64,000 nucleotides of DNA, from assembly GCF_900113225.1 (NCBI RefSeq), contig NZ_FOZE01000001.1:2232001-2296000 (forward strand), in the 5' to 3' direction. Within the stretch, counting starts at the first letter, position 1; every line of letters begins with the position of its first letter. Source of the DNA: Mitsuaria sp. PDC51 (GTDB lineage Bacteria > Pseudomonadota > Gammaproteobacteria > Burkholderiales > Burkholderiaceae_C). Below the pieces are notes generated by a model, which worked only from the letters and a program-made list of their open reading frames with translations, was not told the origin of the DNA and ran no database searches. Positions 1-13,700 of the stretch are shown piece after piece. Both the position numbers and the translations under genes were made by a program.

Positions 1-1
1 A

Positions 2-1702
2 ACCGCCTGGGGCCAGGCCTTGCCGCCGGGCACGGTCGACCCCGACGCGCAACGCCAGCTCCAGCAACAGCGCGAGGCGCAGCAGCGCCAGTCGCTGGAG
101 CGCGAACCCGACGTGCGCCTGCGCGCCAGCCCGCCCCCGGCGCGTCAACGCCTGCGCGACGACGAGTCCCCCTGTTTCCTCATCACCCGGATCGAGCTGG
201 ACGGCGTCGAGGACCAGCCCCGCATGGCCCGCCAGATCCGCGCGCTGGACGGCCCGCAGGGCGACGACGCCCCGATCGGCCGCTGCCTGGGCGCCACCGG
301 CGTGGCCACGCTGGTCACGCGGCTGCAGGACGCGCTGATCGAGGAAGGTTTCATCACCACGCGCGTGCTGGCCGCGCCCCAGGACCTGTCCACCGGCGTG
401 CTGCGCCTGACCGTGGTGCCGGGACGCGTCCACGCGATCCGCGTGCGCGAGGGCAGTTCCCCGCAGGTGCGGCTGGCCAACGCGCTGCCGGTCAAGCCCG
501 GCGATGTGCTCAACCTGCGCGACATGGAGCAGGCGCTGGAGAACCTGCAGCGCGTGCCCGGCGCGCAGGCCGACATCCAGGTCGAACCCGCCCGCGACAC
601 GGTCGAGCCCGGCTACAGCGACCTCGCCGTCAGCTACCAGGGCGGGCGCCAATGGCGCTGGCAGGTGTCGCTGGACGACAGCGGCAGTGAGGCCACCGGT
701 CGTTATCCGCTGGCGCTGACCGCCTCGCTGGACCATGCGCTGACGCTCAACGACCTCTTCTATGTGACGCTGAACCGCGACGCCGACTGGCTCGCGCGCC
801 GCGTCGACGAGCGCGACGGTCCGCACAAGGGCACTGGCGGCCACGTGCTGCACTACTCGCTGCCCTGGGGCCACGCGCTGCTGAGCGTGACCTTCAGCCG
901 CAGCGGCTACCGCCAGGTCGTCATCGGTGCGAACCAGACCTATGTCTACCGCGGCGCCAGCAGCAACGGCGAACTCAAGCTGACCCGCATGCTCTGGCGC
1001 GATGGCCAGTACAAGTTCAGCGGTTTCGTGAAACTGTTCGGCCGCGGCTCGCGCAACTACATCGACGACACCGAGGTCGAGGTGCAGCGCCGGCGCACCG
1101 GCGGCTGGGAAGCCGGCCTCAACCTCAAGCGCCAGGCTGGCGGCGTCGGCAGCGAGGCCGAGTTCAGCCTCAAGCGCGGCACCGGTGCCTTCCACGCGCT
1201 GGAGGCGCCCGAGGAGGCCTTCGGCGAGGCCGACTCGCGCGTGAAGCTGCTGCAGGGCAGCGTGAGTGTCAACGGCGCGCTGCCGCTGGGCGCCCGTCAG
1301 CTGCAGCTGAGCAGCTCGCTGCGCGGCCAGCTCGCGCTGAACCGCCTGACGCCGCAGGACCGCTTCTCCATCGGCGGCCGCTACACGGTGCGCGGCTTCG
1401 GCAGCGATGCCTCGCTGTCCGCCGATGACGGCCTGCTCTGGCGCAACGAGGCCGAGCTGCCGCTGAGCGCGCCGCAGGGCTCGCCGGCGGTGTCGATGTA
1501 CCTGGGGCTGGACGCCGGCCTGGTCGGCGGCAACGGCGCGGAACGCCTGGCCGGACGCCACCTGACCGGCGCCGTCATCGGCTCGCGCCTGCGCACGCAG
1601 GGCTTCTCGCTCGATGTCTTCGCCGGCGCGCCGCTGTGGCAGCCCGCGCGCTTCCCGGCGGCCCGCGTCGTCGCGGGCTTCAGCCTGACCTATTCCCGTT
1701 GA
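2..1702 (+). CDS. TpsB/CdiB-type outer-membrane transporter (5' end outside window)
   Basis: Outer-membrane pore of the FhaC/ShlB/CdiB family, which exports the adhesin/toxin encoded just downstream. The frame is open to the window edge; its first visible residues end in A-W-G-Q-A, which looks like the end of a signal peptide, so only a short N-terminus is missing. Visible parts in order are a Gln-rich N-terminal helix region, a POTRA domain (about residues 50-140 of the visible part) and a C-terminal 16-strand-type beta-barrel. The family hallmark VRGF tetrad of the loop-6 region is present as RYTVRGFGSDASL near base 1,380. The stop lies 68 bases before the tpsA start, so the two are almost certainly co-transcribed. 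The neighbour's toxin tip and immunity gene make a CdiB role more likely than that of a plain haemolysin secretor. Family assignment is firm; substrate assignment is inferred from adjacency. Confidence 0.92.
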   Translation, partial: TAWGQALPPGTVDPDAQRQLQQQREAQQRQSLEREPDVRLRASPPPARQRLRDDESPCFLITRIELDGVEDQPRMARQIRALDGPQGDDAPIGRCLGATGVATLVTRLQDALIEEGFITTRVLAAPQDLSTGVLRLTVVPGRVHAIRVREGSSPQVRLANALPVKPGDVLNLRDMEQALENLQRVPGAQADIQVEPARDTVEPGYSDLAVSYQGGRQWRWQVSLDDSGSEATGRYPLALTASLDHALTLNDLFYVTLNRDADWLARRVDERDGPHKGTGGHVLHYSLPWGHALLSVTFSRSGYRQVVIGANQTYVYRGASSNGELKLTRMLWRDGQYKFSGFVKLFGRGSRNYIDDTEVEVQRRRTGGWEAGLNLKRQAGGVGSEAEFSLKRGTGAFHALEAPEEAFGEADSRVKLLQGSVSVNGALPLGARQLQLSSSLRGQLALNRLTPQDRFSIGGRYTVRGFGSDASLSADDGLLWRNEAELPLSAPQGSPAVSMYLGLDAGLVGGNGAERLAGRHLTGAVIGSRLRTQGFSLDVFAGAPLWQPARFPAARVVAGFSLTYSR

Positions 1703-1770
1703 TGCCTTTCCGTTGATGCCCTTGCGCTGACCCGGATCCCTCGCTCCCCAATTTCTCCGTTGAGCTCACG

Positions 1771-4700
1771 ATGAACCGTCTCCAGTACCGAATCGTCTTC
1801 AACAAGCAACGTGGCCAACTGATGGCCGTGGCCGAGACCGCCGTCAGCCAGACCAAGGGCGGCAGCGGGGAGAGTGCGGCACCGGCGCGTCGCGCGCTGG
1901 CCGCCACGGAGGTGGTGCCGGCGATCTCGCGCGGCCCGCCGGCGCTGCTCGCGCTGGCCGCGGCCTTCGCGATGGGGGCGGTGATCACGCTGGCACCGGA
2001 GGCGCTGGCCCAGGTCAAGGCCGATCCGAATGCGCCGAAGCAGCAGCAGCCGACGGTGGTCAACAGCGCCAACGGCACGGTGCAGGTGAACATCCAGACA
2101 CCCAGCGCGGCCGGCGTCTCGCGCAACACCTACAGCCAGTTCGACGTCGACAGGCAGGGCGTGATCCTGAACAACTCGCGCACCGATGCCAGCACGCAGC
2201 TGGGCGGTTTCGTGCAGGGCAACCCCTGGCTGGCCAAGGGCAGCGCGCGGGTGATCCTCAACGAGGTCAACAGCAGCGCGCCCAGCCAGCTCAAGGGCTA
2301 CGTGGAAGTGGCGGGGCAGCGGGCCGAGGTGATCATCGCCAACCCGGCCGGCATCCAGGTGGACGGCGGCGGCTTCATCAACGCCAGCGCCGCGGTGCTG
2401 ACGACGGGCACGCCGCGCTTCAACGCTGACGGCAGCATCGCCGGCTACGGCGTGCAGGGCGGGCTGATCCGCATCGATGGGCAGGGGCTGGATGGTTCGC
2501 AGACGGACTACACCGCGCTGCTGGCGCGAGCGGTCGAGCTCAACGCGGGCTTGTGGGCCAAGGACGCGCGCATCCAGACCGGCACGCAGGTGATGACGGT
2601 CGAAGGCGCGGCCGCCGGCAATGGCGCGGGCGAAGCGCTGGCGCCGAGCGGCGAACGTCCGCGCTATGCGCTCGACAGCACGGCCCTGGGCGGCATTTAC
2701 GCCCAACGCATCACGCTCGTCGGCACCGAAGCGGGCCTGGGTGTGCGCCAGGCCGGGCAGATCGTCGGTGGGCAGCTGACGCTGCGCGCCGATGGCTGGC
2801 TGGACAACACGGGCACCATCTACGCGCAGGAGGCCGATGCCAACGGCACGCCGTCGTTGACGGTGCAGTCCAACACCGGCGTGCGCAACGCGGGATGGCT
2901 CGCTTCGCGTGGGAGCGTGGACCTCAAGGCGCCGCAGCTGAGCGGCGAAGCCGGCAGCGCGACCGTCGCCGGCATGACTTCGGATGGCACGATCGTCGCT
3001 GGAGCCGGCAGCCTGTCGCTGACCGCCTCCCAGTCGGCGACGCAACTGGGCCAACTGCTCGCGGGCGACGGCTTGGCCCTGCAGGCACCGACCATCACCG
3101 CCGATGGCGCGCGCCTCGCGAGCAACGGCGCCGCGCTGACGATCACCGCCGATGCCTTCAGCGCCCAAGGCGCCAGCATCGAGCAGTACGGTACCGGTGG
3201 GCTCACCCTGGACGCCCGTGCGCTCACGCTGACCGGCGCGACGCTCTGGTCCAACGGCGCGCTGTCGGCGCGCTCGGCGCAGCTGATGCTCGATGGCGCC
3301 GATGTCCAGGCGCTGTCGATCTCGCTGAAGGCCGACGGCACGCTGAGCCAGCAACGCGCGTGGCTGCGCTCGGCCGGTGCCGCGACGCTGAGCGCGGACC
3401 GCATTGACAACCGCGACGCGCGCGTCGCCGCCGATGGCGGCGTGACGCTGCAGGCCGGCACCGAGCTGCGCAACGATCGCGGCGAACTGAACGCCGCCGC
3501 GGGCGGCATCCTGATCCAGGGCCAGGCCGATGTGGTCAACACCGCTGGCGCGATCGCGGCGCGCGACGGCATCTCCGTGGAAGCGCGCTCGCTCGTGCAG
3601 GAGCAGGGCGGGTCGATCGACGGCCAGGACGTCGCGTTGAAGCTGCAAGGCGCGCTGCGTCAGGACGCGAGCGCGCGGCTGGCCGCCGGCAACGGCCTGT
3701 CCGTCGACGCCGCCTCCATCGCCTCCGACGCGCAGGTGCGCGCAGGTGGCGCGCTCGCCCTCACCGCGCGTGACGGCGCCGTGCTCGGGGGCTCGATCTA
3801 CGGCGGCAACGTGAACGTCACGTCCGGCGGCGACCTCAGCGTGAGCGGCCTGCTCGCCGCTCAACGCGACCTGAACGCGAGCGCCGCCCGGCGCTTGCAG
3901 ACGGGCAACGCCGCGACCGTCGCGGCCGGCCTGGGCAGCGACGGACGCGTGGGTACGCAGGGCGCGCTGTCGATGTCGGCGGGTTCCGAGCTCTTGCTGC
4001 GCGGTCAACTGCTGGCCGCCGACGCCGCCTTCGACGCCGCCGGCATCGACCTAGCCGGCGCGCAGTTGCAGGCCTCCAATGCGCTGCGCATCAGCACGGC
4101 CAGCGACCTGGTCACGGAAGGCGCGCGGATGAGCGCCTCGTCGCTGACGCTGCAGGCGCAGAACTGGCGCCATGCCGGCGGCCAGCTCGCGATGAGCGGC
4201 ACCGGCGACTGGAACGTCGAGCTGACGGGCCAGCTCGACAACCGCCAGGGCAAGATCCAGACGAACGCGCGCAGCCTCACGCTGACGGCGCAGGGCGTCG
4301 ACAACACCGGCGGCCGCCTCTCGACGTCCGGCGACGCGCTGACGATGACCGTGCAGTCGCTCGCGAACCAGGGGGGCGTGCTGTCGACCAGCGGCGATCT
4401 GCGCGTTGATGCGCGCCAGCTCGACAACCGCGATGGCGAGTTGAGCGGCCGCGGCGTGGACGTGCGCGGACAGCAGGTCGACAACACCGGCAGCGGCCTG
4501 ATCGTGGCCTCGCGCGACTTGAGCGTCCGTGCCGACGCGATGACCAACGCCGGCGTGATCCGCGCGGCGGGCGCGGCCTCGATCGACGCGGGGACGCTGA
4601 CGCACAGCGGCACCATCGCCGCGGGCGGTACGCTGGACGTGCACGCCGGCGCCATCGACAGCAGCGGCGCCTTCGCCGCGGGTCTGAGGGCGGACAACAC

Positions 4701-7700
4701 CGTCGGCACCACGGGCGACCTGTCGCTGAAGGCCGAGGGCGCGCTGAAGCACAGCGGCGTGACGCTGGCCGGCGGCGCCGCGCGCCTCGAAGGCGCCGAG
4801 CTGCAGCTGCAAGGCAGCCGCACGCAGGCCGCGAGCGTCACCGCGCAGGCGAAGGCGGGTGATCTGCGCCTCGATCGCGGGGCGATGGCTTCGGCCGGCG
4901 CGCTCGACCTGGGCGCGACTGGCGCCATCGTGTCCGAGAGCGCCCAACTCAGCGGCGGCTCGGTGAGCTTGACGGCGGCTGACTGGCGCAACGCCGGCGG
5001 CGAGCTCTCGCAGACGGACGCCACGGGTCGCCTCGCGGCGACGGTGACGGGCGCGCTCGACAACCGCGGCGGCCGCATCACCGTCAACGGCACGGCGCTG
5101 ACGCTGTCGGCGCAGCAGCTCGACAACACGGGGGGGCACATCGTCCATGCGGGCACAGCCGCGGGTGAACTGCGCATCGATGCCGGCACGCTGGCCGGCG
5201 CGCGGGGCGAGATCCTCGGCAACGGCGGGCTGACGCTGACCACGAGCGGTGCCGCCGACCTGAGCCAGGCGCAGACGCAAGCCGACCGCATCACAGTCAA
5301 CGCCGCCAGCCTGTCGCTGCAGAACGCGCAACTGGTGGCCAAGGGCGCGGTCGATCTCACGGCTGGGCAGGCGCTCGACAACACGAGCGGCCTGGTGCAG
5401 GGCGGCGGCCCGGTGACGCTGCAGGCGGCGACGCTGACCAACCGCGACGGCCAGATCGGCGGCGCGGCAGTCACGCTGCGCGCTGGCGCGATCGACAACG
5501 CGGGTCAGGGCCTGGTGACCTCGGGATCGAGCCTGACGGTGAACGCCGATCGCCTCGACAACGCGGGCCAGCTGCAAGCCGCGGGCGATGTCGACGTGAC
5601 GGCTCGCGCCGCGCTGACGAATGCCGGCCTGATCACCGCGAAGGGCGATGTCCGCGTGAATGCGGGCGCCTTCGATCACACCGGCACCGTGGCCGCGAGC
5701 GGCAACACCCGCATCACGGCGGGCACCTTGACCAGCAGCGGCAGCTTCGCGGCGGGTCTCCAGGCCGACAACACCGTCGGCGATCGTGGTGATCTGACGA
5801 TCACCGCACAGCAACTGCGTCAGAGCGGCACCTCCGTGGCGGGTGGCGCGCTGACGTTCAGCGCCGACGGCCTCGCGCTCCAAGGCAGCAAGACGCAGGC
5901 GGGCTCGGTGTCGCTGCAGGCGCTGGCGGGCAGCCTCGCGCTCGATCAGGCGACGGTCGCGGCGACGCGGCAGCTGACGCTGTCGGCTTCGGGCGCGCTG
6001 GACGCGGCGGGTTCGACGCTGAGCGGCGACTCCGTCTCGATCGCGGCCGCCGATTGGCACAACGCGGGCGGCACGCTCGCGCAGACCGGCGCAGCGGGCG
6101 CGATGCGCGTCGATGTGGCCGGCCTGCTCGACAACCAGGGCGGCCGCATCGGCGCGAACGCTCAATCGGCCACGCTGAACGCGGGCCAGCTCGACAACCG
6201 GGGCGGCGCGATCACGCATGCCGGCGCGGGCGCGCTGGCGATCTCGGCGGCCTCGCTGTCGGGCGCGGATGGCCGCATCGCCAGCAGCGGCGACCTCGCG
6301 CTGACCGTGAGCGGCGCGGCGACGCTGGATGGCGCGCAGACGCAAGGGCGGACGATCACGCTCGACGCGGGCAGCCTCAGCCATCGCGAGGGCCAGCTGC
6401 TCAGCCAGGGCGATGCCGCGGTGCGCGTGAGCGGCGCGCTCGACAACTCCGGCAGCTTCTACGCGCAGGGCGCGATGACGGTGACGGCGGGCGGCGCGCT
6501 CACGCACACCGGCCTGATCGCGGCGCAGGGCGACCTCACGGTGCGAGCGGACAGCATCGCCAGCAGCGGCGCCTTCGCCGCCGGCATGAAGCCGGACACC
6601 ACGCCGGCGGCGCAGGGCGAGCTGACGCTGTCCGCGGCGCAGGCGCTGCAGCACTCGGGCACGGCGCAGGCGGTGGGCCGCGCGACGCTCGAGGGCGCGT
6701 CGCTGCTGCTGCAGGACAGCCAGACCACGGCCGCGTCGATCGCGCTGAACGCGCGTGGCGGCGCGCTGCGCCTGGACCGCGCGCTGCTGTCGGTGCGTGA
6801 TCTGCTCGAGCTGCGCAGCAGCGGCACGCTGAACACCGAGGGCGCGCGCATGAGCGGCGCCAGCGTCGCCATCACCGCCGCCGATTGGCGCAATGCCGGC
6901 GGCCAGATCGGTCAGACGGATGCTGCGGGCCAGTTCACGGCCACGCTGAGCGGGGTTCTGGACAACCAGGGCGGGCGCATCGCGGGCAATGGCACGGCGC
7001 TGACGCTGTCGGCGGACCGCATCGAGAACGGCTCGGGTCAGATCATTCATGCGGGCACGACGGGCGGCACGCTGCGTCTGGATGCGACGACGCTGAATGG
7101 CGTCAACAGCACGATCGCCGGCAACGGCGCGTTGGCGCTGAACCTCGCGGGTGATGCCGACTTGAGCGGCGCGACGGCGCAAGGCGACCGCGTGACGGTC
7201 CACGCGGCCACTCTGAAGCTGCGCGGCGGTGAGCTGCTCGCGCAGAGCTCGACGGCGCTGACCGTTGGCGGTGAGCTCGACAACACCGGCGGCCTGGTGC
7301 ATGGCGCGAGCAGCCTGACGATCGATGCCAGCACGCTGACGAACCGCGATGGCCAGCTCGGCGCGGTGGACGTGACGCTCAAGGGCGGCACGATCGACAA
7401 CGCGGGCCTTGGGCTGATCGTGGCGCGCGGGAAGCTTTCGGCGGACGTGGCGAGCCTGAGCAACGCGGGCTCGATGCAGGCGGGCGGCGATCTCGACCTG
7501 CGCGCGAGCGGTGCATTGCGCAACAGCGGCACCGTCCGCGCTCAGGGCGATGGCACGCTGAACGCCGACACGCTGGTCAACACCGGCACGGTGACGGCGC
7601 AGGGCGCGCTCATCGCGCAAGCGCGCGACATCGCCAGCAGCGGCGCCTTCGCCGCTGGCCTGAATGCCGACAACACGCTTGCCACGCGCGGCGACCTGAC

Positions 7701-10700
7701 GCTGACCGCGAGCGGTCAGCTGCAGCAGAGCGGCACCGCGCTCGCGGGCGGCGGGCTGACGATGAGTGGCGCCGGGCTCGCGCTGCAGGACAGCCGCGTG
7801 CAGGCACAGCGCGTGACGATGACGGCGCTGGCCGGCGACGCGCGCCTGGACCGCGCGACCGTGGCTGGCGGCGAGCGCCTGACCTTGTCCGCGGCGAATG
7901 CGCTGGATACGTCCGGCGCGACGCTGGGCGCGGGCTCGGTGTCGATCACGGCGACCGACTGGCGCAACGCCGGCGGCGATCTCGCGCAGAGCGCGGCGGA
8001 TGGCGAGCTGCGCGTCTCGGTGGCGCAGTCGCTGATCAACCAGGGCGGCTCGATCGCGGCCAACGCGGCGGACGTGACGCTCGCCGCGGTGCGCATCGAC
8101 AACCGCCAAGGCACGCTGCTGCATGCCGGCACCGGCACGCTGACGCTGAGCGCGCAGCAGCTCGACGGCACCGGCGGCGAGATCCTGGGCAAGGGTGCGC
8201 TGGCGATCCAGACGCCGGGCGCGCTGACGCTGGATGGCGCGCTGACGCAGGCGCGCGACATCACGGTGAACGCGGGCAGCCTCAGCCATCGCGACGCCAA
8301 GCTGCTGAGCCAGACCGGCGCGGCCTTCACCGTCGGTGGCGCGATGGACAACACGCGCGGCCTGATCCAGGCGAGTGAGGACCTGCGCATCGTCGCGGCT
8401 TCGCTGGACAACACGGATGGCCAGCTGGGCGGTCGCGCGGTCAGCCTGAGCACGGCGGGCCGGCTGCTCAACGGTGGTCAGGGTCTGATCGCTTCGGCGC
8501 AGGCGCTGACGATCGAAGCCGGCCAGCTCGACAACGCCGGCAGCTTGCAGTCGCAGGCGGCGATGGACCTGACGGTGCATGGCGCCTTCGGCAACACCGG
8601 CAGCGCGTACGCGCGCGGCCCGCTGACGATCACCGCCGACGGCGCGTTGACGAGCAGCGGCATGCTGGCGGCGCAGGGCGCGCTGTCGGTGCAGGCGGCG
8701 AGCATCGCGAGCAGCGGCGGCTTCGTCGCGGGCTTGAAGCCGGACAACACGCTCGGCACGCAGGGCGACCTGACGCTGCGCACGAGCGGCGCATTGCAGC
8801 AGAGCGGCCAGACCGTGGCCGCGGGCGCGATGACGCTGTCGGGCAGCACGCTGCAGCTGCAGGACGCGAAGCTGCAGGCGCAGCGCGCGGACCTGACGGC
8901 CAGCACCGGCGACCTGCGTCTGAACCGCGCGACGCTGGCATCGTCGGGGGCGCTGACGATGTCGGCGGCGGGCGCGATGGACACGGGCGCGGCGTCGATC
9001 TCGGGCGACACGCTGTCGGTGACGGCGCAGCGCTGGTCCAACGTCGATGGGGTGGTCACGCAGACCGGCCAGGCCGGCGCGCTGAGCGCGGCGCTGCAGG
9101 GCGCGCTGGACAACACGCGCGGCGAGATCGCCGCGGCGGGCCGCACGCTGACGGTGAATGCGGGCTCGATCGACAACACGCGCGGCCGCCTGGTGCATGC
9201 GGGCGCTGAGGGGCTGAGCCTCACGACCGGCACGCTGAGCGGCGCGAACGGCGAGATCCTCGGCGCGCACGTGGTGACGCTGACGGCGACGGGCGCGGTC
9301 GACCTGAGTCAGGCGAAGACGCAGGGCGGCACGGTGACGCTGCAGGCGGACAGCCTGCGTCATCAAGGCGGCCAGTTGCTGAGCGGCGGCGATGCGCAGC
9401 TGCGCGTCGCCGGCGCGATCGACAACACCGGCGGCGCGATGGGCGCGGGCGGCGATCTGCGCGCGCAGGCGGCGTCGCTGGACAACACCGGCGGCCAACT
9501 CGGCGCTCGTGCTGTCGACCTGACGCTCGGCACGCTGACCAACGGCGCGCAAGGCCTGATCAACGCGCAGACCGCGCTGACCATCGGCGCGAGTCAGGTG
9601 ACGAACGCGGGCTCGCTGCAATCGGGCGCGGACACGCGGTTGACGACGACCGGTGCGCTGAGCAACAGCGGCAACATCTACGCGCAAGGCAACGCCACGG
9701 TGAACGCGGGCCAGACGCTCACCAACAATGGCCTGATCGGCGCGCAGGGCGCGCTGACCGTGGACGCACTCGCGCTGGCGGGCGCCGGCACGCTGGCCGC
9801 GGGTCTGCGTCCGGACAACTCGCTGGGCGCTCAAGGCGACCTGACGGTCCGCACGACGGGCACGCTGCAATCGGCCGGATCGATGCTGGCCGCGGGCGCG
9901 ATGACGCTGCGCGGCGGCGATCTGCAACTGCAGGACAGCCGTCTGCAGGCGACGTCGGTGTCGATGAGCTCAACGGGCGCCTCGGGCCTGGGCGCGCTGC
10001 GCCTGGACCGCGCCATCGTCGCGGTCGCGGGTGACTTGATGCTCGCGAGCGCGGGTCTGCTGTCGACGGACGCGGCGACGCTGAGCGGCGCCAACGTCGG
10101 CATCACGGCGACGGACTGGCGCAATATCGGCGGCTCGCTGACGCAGACCGGCGCGGCCGGCGCGCTGACCGCGACGATCGGCAACCAGCTGCTCAACACC
10201 GATGGCCGCATCCAGGCGGCTGGCACGGGCCTGCGTCTGCAGGGGCAGTCGGTGGACAACGTGCGCGGCACGCTGATGGCGGCGGGCAGCGGTCCGCTGA
10301 CGGTCACGACGGGCTCGCTGGATGGCAGCTCGGGCCAGATCCTCGCGAGCGGCGCGGTGACGATCGCCGCGACCGGCGCGGTGACGCTGGCCAGTGCGCA
10401 GACGCAGGGCACCGGCGTGACGGTGTCGGGCAGCAGCCTGGACCACCGCGGCGGCAACCTCGTCAGCAATGGCGGGGCGCTGCTCAACCTCACGGGCGGC
10501 ATCGACAACCGGGGCGGCACGGTGGCCAGTGCGGGCGCGCTCGATGTGCGCGGCGCGAGCCTGCTCAACGGCGGCAACGGCCTGATGCAGAGCGACTCGA
10601 CGCTGCAGGCCACGATCGGCGGCACGCTCGACAACCAGGGCGGTCGCCTGCGCAGCGGCGCGGCGATGACGCTGAACGCGGGCAATGTCGACAACCGCGG

Positions 10701-13700
10701 CGGCTGGGCTGGCAGCGACGGCGTGCTGAGCGTCACCACGGGCGGCGCGCTGCAGAACGCGGGCGGCACGCTGCTCGCGCAGCAGGGCGTGTCGCTGAGC
10801 GCGGCGACGCTGGGCAACCAGCAGGGCCGGATCTCGAGCCTGCAAGGCGGCGTGACGCTGCGCGCGCAGGGCGCGATCGACAACACGGCCGGCGCCATTC
10901 AGGCCGGGCAGACGGCGGATCTGGGCTCGGCCTCGCTGATCAACGCGCGGGGCGAGGTCTCGGGCGCAGCGGTCGTGATCGATGCGCGCGGACAGACGCT
11001 GGACAACAGCGGCGGCCGGCTGCTTGCGACGCAGTCGCTGACGGTGGACAGCGGCACGCTGGAGAACCGCGGTGGGCTGCTGCAATCGGGCGGCGGCCTG
11101 TCGGTGCAGACGCATGGCGCGGCGCTGAACAACACGCGCGACGGCTCGGTGACGACGCCCACGGGCATCCGCGCGCAGGGCGCGATGACGCTGAACGCCG
11201 GCACGCTGACCAACGAGCAGGGCATCAGCGCCGGCACGTCGGCGCAGGTGAACCTGAGCCAGCTGGTCAACCGCGCGGAGCTGTCGGCCTCGGCGCTGAC
11301 GGTGTCGGTGGGCGGCACGCTCGACAACCAGGGTGGACGGCTGATCGGCGCGCAGACGCTGGACGCGTCGGCGCAGCAGGTGCTCAACCAGGGCGGGCTG
11401 ATCTACGGCGGCAACGCGCTGAACCTCACGGCCGCGGGCCGCATCGACAACACGAACACCGGCGGCGCCGGGCAGGGTATCCAGGGCGGCGCCGTCAACG
11501 TGCGCGCGCAGCAGCTGGACAACATCGGCGGTCAGGTGCTGGCCAGTGGGAGCCTGGGGCTGACGATCGCGCAGTCGCTCAACAACGCGGGCGGGGCACT
11601 GGGCGCGTCGGGCACGCAGACGATCGGGGATGGGGCGTCGGTGTCGGCGCTGTCGCTGAACAATGCGGGCGGGCGCATCTGGTCCGGCAGCGCGATGGGG
11701 CTGAACCTGCGCGAGCTCGCCGGCGGTGTCGGCGGGCAGATCAGCAGCGGCGCGGGCATGAGCGTCAAGCTCGTGGGCGATTTCGTCTACGGCGCCAGCA
11801 GCCAGTTCCAGTCGGCGGGCGACATGGTGCTCGACGTCTCGGGCAACTTCGCCAACCAGGGCACGCTGCGCAGCGGCGGGACGCTGTCGATCTCGGCGCA
11901 GAACATCGACAACGCGGCCAGCGGCGAGCTCAGCGGCGTGAACACGCTGCTCACCGCGGCGGGGCAGATCACCAACCGCGGCCTGATCGACGGGGACGGC
12001 GTGCTGCTGACCTCGGACCGGTTGGTCAACCTGGGCACCGGGCGGATCTACGGCGGGGACGTGGTCATCGACGGTGGTGCGCTGGTCAACGGCGCGGAGG
12101 GCGGCGTGGCGGCGGTGATCGCTGGGCGGCGCTCGATCGATGCGCAGCTCACGCGCGAGATCTCCAACACGGATGGGGCGCTGATCTTCGCGGACGGCGA
12201 CCTGCGGCTCGCGGGCGCGAGCCTGCTCAACGAGAACTCGACCATCGAGGCCAGCCGTGCGCTGGCGCTGCAGATGACGGGTGGGATCGTGAACCGGACG
12301 GTGCTGCAGGGCGTGGGCACGGGGCAGGGAACCGGGCAGGGAACGCTGGCCTCGGCGGCCTTCATCCGCGCCGGCGGGGACATGACGATCTCCGGCGACA
12401 CGCTGCTCAACAGCGGCGCCACGATCGAGGCGCGCAGCAACCTGACGCTGACGGCCAACCGCATCGACAACGTCAATCCGTACCTGATGTGGGGCAACTA
12501 CACGCCGGGCTCGGAAGGATTTGTCAGCATCGTCTACTCGATCAACAACGGGCCGATCGAAGACCTTGCCGTTCCAATGAACGGGCGCACGGCGCAGGAG
12601 GTGCTGAGCGACTACGCGCGGACGCATCGCACCCACCGGATCGTTTCGTGGGAGGCATTCGGCGGCAATGACGCGGGCGCGCCGCTGACGCAGTCGCTCG
12701 CGGCCAAGATCATCGTGGGCGGCACCTTGAGCATCGGTGCCGGCACGATCAACAACGACATGAGCCAGGTGATCGGCATGACCGGCGTGGCGATCACCGG
12801 CGGGCAGGTCACGAACGTGCCGCACACGGTGACGGCCGTCGACACGCAGGGCGTGGCGCATACGGTGAATCTCTCGCTGGCAGGCGGTGCGCCGGTGGTG
12901 GGGCAGGTGTCGCAAGCGCCCGGCGGGCGCCAGGGCGCTGGCGCGGTGAGCACGGGGGGCGGTGCCTCGGCGCAACAGGCGCAAGGCAGTGCTTCCGCCA
13001 ACGCGAGCGGTGGCGCCGGTACTGGCGGCTTCCTCACCCGCTTGATCCGCCAGGTGCAGCAGGGCGCTGCGGCGCAGGCCAACGCGCAAGGCAATGCGCA
13101 GGTGCGGGCGGGCAGTGCGATCACGTCGAACGCAGTGGCGACGGGCAACGGCGCCGCGGGCGCCGGCGTGGTCCAGGCGATCCAGCGCAGTGGCGCGACC
13201 GCGACCGAGCGCGCCATCGCCGCCGCGCAGTCCGGCGACGCGGGCGCGCAGGTGGAGGCGACGCTCCGTCACGAGCGCGATGGCGACGCGGTGCAGACGG
13301 GCTCGGCGCAGGATCTGCAAGGCGCGCGCGTGACCACGCAGTTCCGCGATGGGCAGGCGATCGACGCCGCGCAAGGCAACAGCACGACGCAACAGGTGCA
13401 GGGCACGGCGCGGACCGGTCTCGCCGGCCTGCTTCAGCGGGCCCGTGCCGCATCGGCCGCGCAGGTCGACGCGTCCGCGCAGACCGACCAGAAGGCCACG
13501 ACGCAGATCGGCAAGGTGACGACGCAGACCGGCTCGACCAGCCGCCCCGGCTCAGCGCAGAACGCGGCGCTGAGGGTCTCGGGCCTGAGCGTCGGCGGCC
13601 GCGTGGTGGGCGTGATGCCCAACCTCACGCTGCCCTCCAACAGCCTGTTCAAGACGCACAGCGAGCCCGGCAGCAAGTACCTGGTCGAGACGGACCCGCG

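Noticed and set aside
1690-4008. Minus-strand 772-codon frame opposite the TpsA N-terminus
   Set aside because: Overlaps the ESPR and TPS domain of a clear gene; composition is typical of an antisense shadow.
4051-9927. Minus-strand open frame of 1,958 codons inside the first TpsA
   Set aside because: It mirrors the repeats of the plus-strand gene, has an Arg/Ala/His/Gln-rich product with no domain, and arises because G/C-ending codons remove stops from the opposite strand.
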